Assembly: GCA_024516035.1 (NCBI GenBank)
Contig: CM044964.1
Location: 7,500,236-7,564,235 of the forward strand
DNA: 64,000 nucleotides
Reading direction: 5' to 3'
Source: Bactericera cockerelli
Taxonomy: Eukaryota > Arthropoda > Insecta > Hemiptera > Triozidae
A program made the translations under genes and the position numbers. The notes beneath the pieces are model-generated. The model saw only the letters and a list, made by a program, of their open reading frames with translations. It was not told the origin of the DNA and made no database searches. This document shows positions 42,401-54,700 of the stretch, one piece after another (positions within the stretch are counted from its first letter, which is position 1; the number at the start of each line of letters is the position of its first letter).

Positions 42401-43359
42401 CATTTTGCTGTTATTCGTAAATTTGTTCTTACATTTAATTAAAATAATTAAACTCACAATATTTTTTCAACTTTAACACAAGACCTTCTACTTTCACAGC
42501 TCAAGCCAAACTCCCACTTGAAGTTACTGACTTGAAACCAGAAGAAATAACTGCAGACTCGGACCTAGAAGATTTCGCTGCTGACTTGGAAACAGAAGAA
42601 ATCACTGCTGACTCAGACCTAGAAGAAATGGCGGCTGACTCGAACCCAGAAGAAATGCCTGCTGACTCAAACCAAGAAAAAATGTTTTCTGACTTGAATG
42701 CAGAAGAATCGGCTGCTGACTTCAACCCAGACGAAATGGCTGCTGACTCGGACCTAGAAGAAATGGCTTCTGACTCGAACCCAGAAGAAATGCCTGCTGA
42801 CTCAAAACAAGAAAAAATATTTTCTGACTTGAACCCAGAAGAATTGGCTGCTGACTCGGACCTAGACGAAGTGACTGCTGACTTGGACCCAGAAGAAATT
42901 ACTACAAACATTGAAACACCAGAACATCCAATTACAGGAGGAATAGAATCAATAATGACAAAATTAAAAAATAACAAAAATGAAATCATTAGAAGAAAAA
43001 ATATTATCATAGAATTAAAAAGTATTATTAAAGACAAAAATCAAATCATTAGAACTAAAAACGACATGATAGCCAAAAGAGACGCAAGTATTTTAAAATT
43101 ACAAAGAATTGTTCAACAGAAAAATGAAATCATTAGAACTAATAATATTCTGCTAGACAAAAGAAACCGATGTATCGCAAGAATTCGCAAAAGACTGTAT
43201 AGGGCGCAGGTGCGGCCAGCGTTGAAAAATTCTGCGGCACCTCAAGACAAAGAAGAAAAAAGGAGAGTTTTTGCAAGTCCTCGCTCGTACAAAATAATTA
43301 TTACTTCTCCTGGCTCTGAAGATTTCAGTGAAACCCTTACGATTAACACTGCGACCTAA
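39467..43359 (+). CDS. THAP-domain protein gene, four exons
   Basis: Exons 39,467-39,543; 39,898-40,114; 41,990-42,101; 42,500-43,359, all GT-AG with consistent phases, about 421 residues. The THAP zinc-binding DNA domain is complete: M-x-C-x4-C (MRCSAFLC), FPKNPERRAQW, KLCSVHF and VVPSVF. Then come two copies of a roughly 45-residue acidic repeat (SNPEEMPADS, QEK, FSDLN) and a coiled coil of KN-x-IIR-x-KN units with a very basic end (RIRKRLYR). Expected nuclear and DNA-binding; the acidic part could act as an activation region and the coiled coil in oligomerisation (inference). No transposase domain, so it is not a P-type element. It sits between the two zinc-finger paralogues, same strand. 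Confidence 0.85.
40278..40945 (+). mobile_element. Unclassified ~670-bp repeat with terminal hairpin, copy 2
   Basis: Inverse-orientation partner of 11,672-12,339, lying in THAP intron 2. Hairpin ACTTTCCTTAT / ATAAGGAAAGT at 40,278-40,307; GTCT microsatellite at 40,409-40,434; far end 'ataaggaaagtcgtgtgatg'. Confidence 0.7.
41086..41388. mobile_element. TTAA-flanked MITE 1 (piggyBac-like)
   Basis: 303 bases between TTAA at 41,082-41,085 and 41,389-41,392. Ends CACATTGCGTGC / GCATGCAATGTG are inverted. No ORF. Confidence 0.75.
41510..41880 (+). repeat. 5S-SINE, best preserved head
   Basis: In order: 'gccagcattgatggcatg', 'ttgaatacaccggttcttg', 'taggatcaccaaagttaagc' and 'aatgtccagtgagg', following the 5S rRNA sequence closely. 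Then the shared body, and 'gaccatgcagttgaagtgac' with poly(A). Confidence 0.85.
42204..42289 (+). pseudogene. Diverged duplicate of the THAP coiled-coil coding sequence
   Basis: Between exons 3 and 4, after TTTTAG, the frame reads DKNQIIGRKNIIMAKSYQYIERICERLYR-like residues, matching the coiled-coil and end of the exon 4 product. Exon 3 itself (41,990-42,101) matches the middle of exon 4 (TADLDPEEITTNIETPEHP region). The 3' coding region has been duplicated and partly eroded. Confidence 0.65.
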
Positions 43360-43403
43360 ATTTTGTGACCAGTGGATTCTAATTTATACTGTATCACTGT
43401 TTA

Positions 43404-43732
43404 GCGCCAGCCTTCGTGGCGTAACGGTTGTGACTACTGCCCGTAGTCCAGAGATCCTGAGTTCGATTCCCTGCTGGAGCAGATTTTTAACACAGACAAT
43501 TCTGTTCCCTCCGTACATGTAAGGCTGATATTTCCGGCCCTACCCAGGCTGGGTGAGGTTAATGTGGGTAGCTGGTACGATTCCCAGCGAATGGAGGGTA
43601 AAACCTCCGTCCTAATCGTTGGCGTTAGGAAGGGCATTCAGCCGTAAAAAATGTGCCATAACCAACCAACCTCAACCATGAGGTTGAACAACGTCGACCC
43701 TGCTTAAGCGCGATAAGACAGAGTAAAAGAAG
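43404..43732 (+). repeat. SINE-3 subfamily A in the THAP 3' UTR
   Basis: Begins 44 bases after the THAP stop codon. It is flanked by a perfect 18-base direct repeat (ATACTGTATCACTGTTTA at 43,386-43,403 and 43,733-43,750). Full head, body and RTE-type tail. Confidence 0.92.
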
Positions 43733-43779
43733 ATACTGTATCACTGTTTATACTGATACTGACTGATCTGGTGTTAACG

Positions 43780-43935
43780 TCCTGATTTGAGTTAGTTAGA
43801 ACGGTGGTTTAACACTCCATTTGCTGGAAACTGTACCAGCTTCCCATATTAACCTCTTGGGTTGGGCCGGAAATGCCACACTTACGTGTTCGGAGGAAAC
43901 GGAATTTTACTGTTGGAAATTTCTGCCCCCAACGC
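43780..43935 (-). repeat. SINE-3 fragment, reverse
   Basis: Reverse body 'aactgtaccagcttcccata' and flank of the head region. Diverged. Confidence 0.55.
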
Positions 43936-44224
43936 GAATAAAACTCAGGATAGTCACAAAGACCACAGAGACTGGAGTGTATACATTGAAAATCATTACA
44001 CATTTCTCGAATCATTCATTTATTCATAATTACTATGGTTAAAAAAAAAACTCTTACTCGGTAGGTCCCGAGACCGCGAGTGACTATCTGACTATAAATA
44101 GAAAGCTCTGAATGCCTACAACTTTGACAAGACCAACGACCTTTTCCTGGTAATGGTCTCACATGAAAAATTATGTATACCATTATTTTAATTATTTTTT
44201 TTTTATCGTGACGCATTTTATTTG

Positions 44225-44895
44225 ACTTTTAAGATCAAGAGCGGCATAGTCGTTTTTGTAATACCTCTGTGGCGCTAAGTCACGGATTGCGTACTGTATT
44301 TTATTTGACTTTTTGGATATTTATTTGGTTTTTAAGATTAAGGGCGGAATTAATAGACAACATCAATAACTTAAGTCCTTGGTAAGTGTCGATTTTCCCT
44401 ATCTTACACAGTACGCAATCCGTGACTTAGCGCCACAGAGGTATTACAAAAACGTCTAAGGGCGGAATTAATAGACAACATCAATAACTTAAGTCGTTGG
44501 TAAGTGTCGGTTTTCCCTATCTTACACAGTACGCAATCCGGAATTAATAGACGTTTTTGTAATACCTCTGTGGCACTAAGTCACGGATTGCGTACTGTAT
44601 TTTAATTGACTTCTTGGATATTTATTTGGTTTTTAAGATTAAGGGCGGAATTAGTAGACGTTTTTGTAATACCTCTGTGGCACTAAGTCACGGATTGCGT
44701 ACTGTATTTTATTTGACTTTTTGGATATTTACTTGGTTTTTAAGATTAAGGGCGGAATTAGTAGACGTTTTTGTAATACCTCTGTGGCGCTAAGTCACGG
44801 ATTGCTTACTGTGTAAGAATTGTAAGATAGAGAAAACCGACACTTACCAACGACTTAAGTTATTGATGTTGTCTATTAATTTCGCCATAAGAATT
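44225..44895. repeat. Cluster of 'gcggaattaatagac' MITE copies and fragments
   Basis: At least five partial copies of a roughly 125-base palindrome-prone MITE with ends AGGGCGGAATTAATAGAC. The block 'gtttttgtaatacctctgtg' recurs at 44,252, 44,553, 44,660 and 44,767, the last three spaced 107 bases. Copies occur in both orientations. Confidence 0.75.
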
Positions 44896-45057
44896 TTTAA
44901 AATTTATTTTCTCACTTTGTATCATTGTGTATCAAATTATTTTGTAAATTTATTGTTTATGTTCTTTGTAAATAGATTGTAAATAAATGTATTTATTTAT
45001 AGCCTTTATTTGAATAAATTATAGCCAGTAGTATAGGATACATAAACATAATCTTAA

Positions 45058-45108
45058 ACGCCGACCCCAAATAAAATTGGGAAAAGGTGAGTGAAAGAAG
45101 AAGACATA
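45058..45108 (+). mobile_element. 51-bp RTE-tail insertion with 12-bp target duplication
   Basis: Contains only the RTE 3' end ('cgccgaccccaaataaaatt', 'gaagaaga'). Flanked by ACATAATCTTAA at 45,046-45,057 and 45,109-45,120. An extremely 5'-truncated LINE insertion. Confidence 0.75.
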
Positions 45109-45120
45109 ACATAATCTTAA

Positions 45121-46348
45121 CTTTTTTGGGAAAAAAAGAGAACTGTCAAAAAAAGAATAAATAATGACAGTGAGAGTGATATTCCAAATATCTCAATTGG
45201 AATGCCTATTCTGTAAATATAACAAATAAAATAGTAAATGTGTTTCTTTATTACATCACAATTTTAGTGGTTAGTGTATCATTATAGAATTTTTCTTTTT
45301 CCTTGGATGTCCTACGAATATATTTTTTTATTTCTAAAAGCAGCAGTTTAAAAGATTAGACTTGGTTAGAGAATGTAGAAAAACTTTAGCTTTAAGCTCA
45401 CCTATAATATCAGCTACGTTGCTTTGATTTTAGGCGGGATAGGCGTTTCGGTCGTGAAATGCTTCTACAGGAACAGTAACAACTAGCCAAAATATGATTC
45501 GAGTCGATCCCCATTAAGACCATCGCCCGGAATCGATCACACTATTTTAAAAATCATCAGAGGCATGGCCAAAGCCAAGTAGCTTTGTCAGTCCTTAAGG
45601 ACTGATCACCAGACTAGTTTCCCCGCTTCGGTCAAAAATATTTTAATTCGTCGCACGAGAAAGCTTCGAGAAAAGGCTATGCCTCTTGGTAGAATACCTC
45701 GATACTGGGCAAGCTAAAATCTAGACTCTAGGAGGGAAACCTCGATTTTCCGCTAAATTCCCTCGATCTTTCGCACCAGAAAGGTTTGAGTCCAGACGGC
45801 AATACCCAACTTCGGCCATGTCTCTTGTGAATTTTTCGATCGATGCGATCATTTTACGGCGGAACCTTCGACTCTCGCCCGAATTAATGTCTATCCCCTT
45901 AAAATCAAACATGTTATCTCATGAACAACTAGGATGTACCTGTTACTAGAGCTCTCAGTAATTTCTAGAAGTTCCTGAAATTGGGAAGTTCCTTCAACAT
46001 AATATTTACAAAATGGAACAACTGTTTGAATTTGAACTGATAAATATTCGAAAAATTTCCGGTGTTCCAGCTATGCAATATGGCCGATTTAATGCGACAG
46101 GAGGTTGTTTAAAATGAATGCCAACTTCTCCAACATGGTCTTTTTTATTTACAAAAATTGCAATTGCAACTTTGTGAATTAAAATAAATAAATTCAATTT
46201 TTGCTTAAATAAAATTAACTATTTAATAAAAATAATTCTTCCATTATAATTTTAATTTCACTTATCTCCAAACAGTAATATCTTATCTTCATTACTTACG
46301 AATGAATTTTCCCTTCTCTTGTAACTCTACTCAAACAAACTAGAAATA
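45121..46348. other. Spacer between the THAP gene and gene B
   Basis: No gene recognised. AATAAA at 45,228 could serve THAP transcripts. 45,430-45,900 has a relatively GC-rich, unassigned stretch. The promoter of gene B should lie near the end. Confidence 0.4.
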
Positions 46349-49300
46349 ATGGAATCCCTAGAAGAGCCTGTAGATATGGAAAATCTGCCCACTGAAGCAG
46401 AACAGGATATTGAAGAGAATGGTAAGTAGATGAAAATAATACTAGGCACTTGTTTAAACTGTTCATTATACATTTGTCTGTCCCGGTAGATCAGTGGTAA
46501 AGGTGGCACTCTGTGAATCAGAAAAAAGATTTCAGAGTTTGTGGGTTTGAAACCCAGCTGGGACATGACAAGTTATCTTCCCATTTGGGATTTTTACCAC
46601 TTAATAATTTGTCTTGTTGGACTTACTACTGGAATATTGGGACTTTAATTGTCTTAATCGGGCAGTATAAATAAGGCAATATTATCAATATTATTACTGT
46701 TTAATTGAGGGATGTTAAACAAGGAGAAGACCATTGTTTTGCTAGATGACTAAAAAACAGGAAACTTACTAACCCACCTGAACAAGCCTTGCTTGTAGTT
46801 GCAGCAGAAACTTGCCAACTCCAAATCCCGGGAAGTTGAGTGAATTCTTCCACCTGTGTCAAACTTACTTTTTGAAATCCTAAAACTCTTGATAACTCAA
46901 AAGGTTCTGTCCCTTAAATTTCAATTTCCGGGGATTCTTCTGATTCTAGGATAAATTCTCATATGGGTGGGATTCAAATAAAATAGCCAAAGTTGAAAAT
47001 AAAATTTTCAAATAAGTTATCGAGGATTTTTAAAAAAAAAAAATACATGAACTCTTGCCTGTGACATATGTATTGACTAATGGAGCAACAGTCTTAACTT
47101 GTTGCCTGAATTAAAAAAGATGGAAAATGCCTTAGTAAACAAAAGAATTTATTTTGAGATAGGTACTTGTCTGCTTGGGAATGTTTCCCCATGTTTTATT
47201 GTTGAAAGAGAAAAAAATCATATAAGCTGCTACATCATATGACTATACTATATACAACTCACTGATCCCTGTTTCTTCTTGTCCACGAAGTGCAAACTCT
47301 CAGCAAATAATACCTACTTGTCTCACTAGAGGACTATAAACAGAGAATGGACTAGCCAACCTTAAGAAGCCGGGCTAAAAATAAAAATATGTGGTTCAGA
47401 ACAAGCCAAATTTTCTCCTAAGTTTGCTGGGGACCATCACCACAATTACTTGCACTGTAAATGGTGCTGGTTGTTTACGTGTAAATGGTTACCTATTTGA
47501 GTAATTAAAATAGTAGGTATAGGTTTCATTACTGTTAATTTACTGAAAAGTATTACAACATCCATTAAATATTTCTTATCACTGTCTCTTTTCTCAGATA
47601 TCATTGGAGATGGAACTATTATGATCAATTTGATCAAAGTACACAAGATTTCCCCGGAAATGTTAAAAATGGATGAGGTGACTGAATGGAAATGTTTCAT
47701 CTGTGACGTCCAACTCACATCAACAAATAGTGTCAGTGTGTTCTACACAATATTAGACAAGTCCCGAGTTCCACTGAGCAAAATACTGAACAGAACTCTC
47801 AAGACAGATTTCTTGGCACCACATTCAATGAGAAGTCCCATGATTTGTGACATGTATGTTCTGAGTATAGCATCATTATAATAAAATATAATTATTATTA
47901 TTATTAAATATTTTATCACATATAAAAAAGACTTGAGTTCAGTACAAATAATTCTTATAAAAATTAAAAAATGGAAACAATATAAACAATATAAAGGGAA
48001 AAATGGATAAATATGCAAATACACACATATGTCCTAATTTAAGAGTAGGGTTATTGCCTATGGCAATCTCTTCCACCCATCTCTTGATATCATCATCTTC
48101 ATAGTATTTTTTAATATCTGGTTTTTCAGCAGTTTTCAATTTTTTTCAGTCATGGGATAATCTTCATAATAATGAGTTGGTTGCAGTATTTTGAGTATGG
48201 TTTAGAAAAGAACTTTTGTTGTGCTGTATTTGAGATTTTTAGTATGCTCGCTATTCACAGCTCCACAACAAGATAGGTGTCATTAATTGGTAATACATTT
48301 ACATGTTTCTGGAAAATGGGGGATTAAACCTTCATTTCAAAGTATTGATCTATCTTTTATTGAATTATAGTGGTGACAACATCTATGGTCATTCACATCA
48401 CTTTAGCTGTAGTAACGCTACATAAGATCCTCATTTCAAATTAATTCAATGTTAAAAATCCTAAGTAAATTAAAAAAATATTTTTTTTTTGTTAAAAAAA
48501 AAAAAAAAATAGAAAAAAATTCCTTAGTATGGAACTACAATTAATCATGGATAACCCAAGGAAAGTATGATTTATTTTTCTAGATGTTGCAACCTATTTG
48601 ATGAGTTGGAGCTAGCGGAACGACACTGTCTATCTCTTCGGAGTGTGCTGATTACTGGTTATCGTAAAACCTGTGAGATGTACAATCAGGTGATTGATGA
48701 TGAACTCACTGTGGGTGTGGCTTGTCAAACAAACTCTCCATGTAAAAGGTGAGAAAGTAATTCATTTCTTTAAACCGAATCTATTTCTTTACATTTAACC
48801 TAGTAAATACCTAGAAAATTATCAAAATTAAAATATCTATTACCATTTCCAAGTAGGACACCATTCACTGGAAAAAATCTTAATGGTGACAAAGTGCCGG
48901 GTTTTAGTTTGTATGATATATTGAATATATTATAACAATTTAATATATTATTTTGTTGGACAATTAATTTTATACCTACTTTATCTTGGTATTTGTCAGT
49001 TAATATTTTATACCTAATATTTTTGTAATTCTACAACTTTGACTGTGAAATTTTCATTAATAATAATAATTTATCAATTTTTGGTACATTTTGAAATTTT
49101 ATGGTTGGAAAAAAATTTTGTTTGCCTTTTCCTGCTCAAACAGAGTTGGTGACCATTATGTATTTTACCTGATACTTTCATTTCATTTTTAGCATACACA
49201 TGATGGATGTAACGCAAAAGCCTTCTCATGCCATTGATACTGAAGAAAAGTCTCTTAATAGCAAAATTCGGAAATCTACCCGGAAAAGCAAAACCAACAA

Positions 49301-51011
49301 GAAAGATTTGGAGCCTATGGTAGAGGTATTGCATTTTTTTTTTTTTTTTTTTTTTTTTTTCTTGTTAAGAACAAAGTTTTGTTTCGAAAATTATCCAATG
49401 CATGACTTTTTTCTTGTGTATTTGAAAATTTGACCACATAATAAGGGCACCAAAATGACAACTAGTTAAAAAGACTCTCCACTTTGCCTGTTTAAATAAA
49501 TTTATTACTATTCCCTTTTAGGAAGCAGTTCAAATAAAGTCTCAACTTGGTTTTTTTTGTTGTTGCAAAAACTTCTTGACAATGTTCGTGGTTAGTACAA
49601 CATTAGGAGCCTCCATCAAATCACAAAGTTTCATGTATTTGAAAAATAGGAACTGACCTCTTGAAAGAAATAGTAAACTGAGTTTGAGTAGTTATGATAT
49701 CACAATTGTGATAACTTTTTTTGGGATATAACCTCGTTTTCACCTCTATTTGCTTTACCCACTACCCTCTATTTGCTGGAAACTGACAAACCAGCTACTC
49801 AAATTAACCTCACCCAGCCGGAGTAGGGCTAGGAATAACCAGCAACACGAGGGTTTGAATTTGAATGGTCACACATGCAAGTCCTAACCTTACTGGGCCT
49901 AGCTTAACTTCGATGACAGAATGAGTATTCTATGTTCCATTGACTCTGGCTAATGATAACTTAAACTGAACTTTATAATTGACAGATAGTTTGGGTTCAA
50001 TTTAAAAAAAAATAATACAAGTATTAAGTTCATTTATTTTCAACATTAATAAAACATGTAACAATATTTAAAAAGGTACTCCTGCTCCATGAATTCATTT
50101 TCTTGTATTATAGTTTCAGGTCATCAAAGCAGAACCCACTGAGGTGAATGAGGACAGAGAGTCTGAAGACACTCATGAGGACAATAGAGAGGAACCGCCG
50201 AGTATAGATCTCAAGGATGAAGACATGATGAACTCGGATGCTATGTCAGATAATGAGGACAGCAGAAAACGCAAGCAAAATAAGAGTAAATATAAAAAAG
50301 GTGTCAATTAAAAAAAGGACTATAAACAGGGAGTAGACCAGCAGTCTGGCTGGGGGACTATAAACAGGGAGTAGACCAGCATTTGCTTGGTTCTGGGGGC
50401 CCTTGTCAATTATTAGCCTCCTTGTATAGACAATGGTAGAAGTGCCTAGTCATTTCTCCACTGTCTGGCTACCATCGTTCACGATGACGCCACCCTATGA
50501 TGAAGGTTAATGCTCATATCATTCTATACCACCTAGAGTCTAGAATTTTAAGGCCGAATTATGAAACAGGATTACTCAATCTAAAGTGGGCACTATCACT
50601 GAACACAGGATACAAGCACCCCTGTAAATGAAAATGAATGATATTTTGTATTTTACTTCCGAGAAATTTCTAATATTAGAAATCGGAAGTATTGTGTTCG
50701 TTTTTGTAAAAAAAAAAAAATATGTTTTTTGCTCCGATTTCAATTTTTTTTTCATATTTCTGGACGTTTCATAACCTCCTGAGCAACTTTGTTTTTTTTT
50801 ATATATATATATATTTTTTAACACTTGGACGACCGGGTGTACCACCGGTGGTACACGCGTGTCTGTACGGAATGGACCGGGTGTACCACCGGTGGTACAC
50901 GCATGTACTACGCCTGTGAATAGCCTAAACATCGCCGGTCACACGGGAGAACTTACTAAAAACATGCCGGTCGTCTATGTGTTAAGTTATAAAAAAACTT
51001 ACTGTTGATTG

Positions 51012-51042
<31 letters not shown>

Positions 51043-51702
51043 GTGAATATACCTTAACCCAGATGGGGCTGACGTCCTTCCAGGAGGACGCTTCAAAGGT
51101 ACTACGCTGTGGATTTTTCTAATTAATTCAACTTGTTGGGGATAGTTGGCAACAACACCTCAAAGTCTTTGTTTAGACTCCGAGTGATAAGTTGACACCA
51201 CTTTTATTTTGATTTATTCTTGCGTGTGAAAGTTTGGATAGCTGTAAATTTCAATGGATGATTGAGACAAAAAAATTCACGGCGTTATCTGGGTTAAGGA
51301 CTTTATTTTAAAATTAATACAACATAATAAATAAAATACATATCATGTACATTAAAATTATAGGTAAAATATTTCATCCAGCGCTCTAGTGCTTGGTTGA
51401 TTGTTTTGTATAAAAAACAAAGTGTAAATAAATAAATCTAAAGCACTACTGTCCGATGTCCCCCCGCACACAGGGAAGAAGCACCGCTGTCCCAAGTGTC
51501 CCCGGCTGTTCCGTCGCCCGGGAGAACTCAAGAACCACCTCCTAGTGAGTCACGTGGGAAGCAACCCCAACCAGTGCGTCTACTGTCAGAAGAAGTTCAA
51601 CAGTCGGAATGGACTGTACGTGCACTTGAAGAAGATTCACCAGGTCGAGTACGCGGACCGGAAACGTGAGTCAGATTTTATCTTTCTTTCTTTCTTTTAA
51701 CT

Positions 51703-51747
<45 letters not shown>

Positions 51748-54700
51748 TGAGTGTTTCACAGCCTTTTTTTATTTCGTAGCCATGAAATTTCTATTATTGT
51801 TATACTATCTTCCTCTATTATTTCCATTTCTTGTTTTTTATTATCTTTACTCTCTAATTGTTGTTAATTTTTTACATTGTATTCATACTCAAATAAATAA
51901 AGAGGTGCTTTGTTAAACTGTTGGCATAATGGAACTACCTGTCCTACGCTGACAGTCTAAATAAAGCACTACTTATACTTATACTTCGAACCCGCGACCT
52001 CTGGATTATCAGACCGCCGCCTTTACCACTGAGCTACTGGAACAAGATAATATATTACTTCTGAGAAATTTCTAATATTAAAAATCGGAAGTATTGTGTT
52101 CGTTTTTTTTTTTTTTTTTTTAATATTTTTTGCTCCGATTTCAATTTTTTTTTATATTTCTGGACGTTTCATAACCTCTTGGGCAACTTTGGTTCTGTGT
52201 CCGTCTGTCGGTCTGTTAACAATATTTCTTGTTAAGGGCGAATCTCGGAAACTACTCAACCGATTTTGATGAAATTTTACACACTTATAGAAGACGTTCT
52301 GCAAATGGTCCCATTTTAAATTAATCAAATCCGTACTAGCGGTTCTGGGTGAAAGAGACCATGCGCCTGACCACTAACTCTACCTAAACGCTTATATCTC
52401 GAGAACGGTACACCCGATTCTGATAAAAATTTGTATGTATATGCATATTATTGTTCTACATAGGCTTTTTATTATTTAATTAATTAATTAAGAAAATCCG
52501 AAATTTTGGACAAAAATTCAAAAAATAAAGTCCACGACTTGCCGATACAGAATTTTTTGTAGAATCTAGAATGATACAAGTGATTTAGTATTAAATTTCA
52601 AAATTACCACGTGTATATAATGTGAAACAATCACGAGGAAAGCCTCCGTGGCGTAATGGTTGTGACTACTGCCCGTAGTCCGGAGTTCCCGAGTTCAACT
52701 CCCGGTTGGGGCAGACTTTTCGACGAAAATTCTGTTCCATCCAAACACGTGAGGCTGGCATTTCCGGTCCTACCCAGGCTGGGTGAGGTTAATGTGGGTA
52801 GCTGGTACGATTCCCAGCGAATGGAGGGTAAAACCCCCGTCCTGACTATCTATCTCAGTCAGGACGTTAAAACCAAATAGAATCAACTGGTCACAATAGA
52901 TCTAATTAGGTCGCAGTGTTAATTGTAAGGGTTTCACTGAAAACCCTGCAACCAGGTCAGATAATAATAATCACGAGGAAGTATTGTGTCCATAATTAGC
53001 AGTGTTTTTTGTGTGTGTAGTTTCTAATAGTAATACTCTTTAGTGGAAGGTAACCACCAGGCGAGGTTAATGCTCAAAGAATTTTCTACCATCTAATCCT
53101 CAGAGTCTTATTATTATGTGGTCACAAACCCAAATTAATGAGGAAAAATTCATCCACTGAGTGGGATTCGAAGCAACGGATCCCTACCTGGATTACACTA
53201 AAACAAACTAAAGAGCATTATTAATAAATTATTAATATTCGTGTTGCATTGATTCGTGCTGTTTCTCTCAGATTGAGAGGGACAAGATACAAGTTGAGGA
53301 AGTATGAAGTTGAAGATGGATGTGGTGTGTTCCAAATTTAGACGGGGAAAAAAAATTAATAAATTATTTATACCTTTTTTTTCCAGAGATGCTCTCGAGT
53401 CTAGGGGTGGACTCTGAGGTGGCGGAGTCTGAGCCTCTGGCCTCGTATTTGAATAATACAGACGAGGCCAAGACAGCCGGGGAGAGCAGCGAGGAGGAGG
53501 GGAGTGAAGAGGAGAACGGGAGTGATGGGGACTGGACTGAAGAGACAGGTGAGGGAAAAAATCCGTTTTTCTTTGTAATGAATATTTTTATACTATTAAC
53601 ACCTTGACTGCCACAAATTTTTGTGTTGTTTATGTTCCACGCCATAGTAGTATTACAGATTGCTTCTGCTCTATCAGTATAAACAGAAAAGTGAGAAAAT
53701 ATGAGTGTATCGATAAAGATACACGAGGCAGTAAACAGTAAAATCATAGTGTATCGCTAGAGATACACCTGGCAGTGAACTTCAAAAACAGTGGTGTATC
53801 GTTAGAGATACACCTGGCAGTAAACACAGTACACCGTGTATCGCTAGAGATACACGTGGCAGTCAAGGTGTTAAAACCTTTTTTTTTCGATCGAATAATA
53901 CTCTTTCGGTGGGGACTTTCCCCCGAAAGATCACTCGCGATGGTGTTTGAGCCATCGCTGAGCTCGGATGAATGGAGAAAACACCCCGGAACTACCAGGG
54001 GCATGACTTCAGGGTACACCATCAAAACCTATCCGGTGTTAAGTGGCAGAGAATGCCTAAAGCATTAACTTCGCCTCGGATCACAAGACAATTTTTTTTA
54101 TTATTTTTTTTATTTTTTAAAAAAAAAATTTTTAAATTTTTTTTTTAAATTTTAAAAAAATTCAATAAACTTTAAATATTTTTACTATAAAAAATATACA
54201 AAAGCTAAACAAAAATACATCATTCCTCTACTCGTCCCTTGGCTGCACCAAGTGCACCATCTATAATTAATAATTAGTGGTAATTTTTCACTTTGCATCT
54301 TTAACAAATATACTCAAGTTCAAACTTTCTCTCCTTCTCCCCCCCCCCCCTCCCCCCCCCACCAGGCACACAGAAAAAATCGCCGACCAAAGCGAGAACA
54401 CGCTCCTCCGGCCATGTCCAGCGTCGCCGCCGCCGTGGAGGCAAAGAGAAAGAGAATCTCGGAGCTTCCGGCAATGCCTCGTCGGGGGCCGGACAATCTC
54501 TGGAGGCGGAGGCGAAAAGTGGCGGCGGAAAGGGTGCGAGGAGGAGGAGAAAGACGAGTGGGTGCGACGAGGAGGAGGAGGGGAATCGTTTGAGTGGAGG
54601 CGAGCAGGAGAGGCGAGCAGGAGGAGGCGAAGAGTGTTTGAGTCGGGATGAGATTAAGGAGGAGGAGGAGGAGGGACAGGATGAGGGGGGAGAGAGGGGG

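Noticed and set aside
42501..43037. 178-residue reverse ORF opposite the THAP exon 4
   Set aside because: Mirror of the acidic repeat on the coding strand; the + strand has the splice sites and domain logic.
45540..45560. Second hammerhead core on the reverse strand (CTGATGATTTTT)
   Set aside because: No GAAA partner and no helices II or III; chance match.
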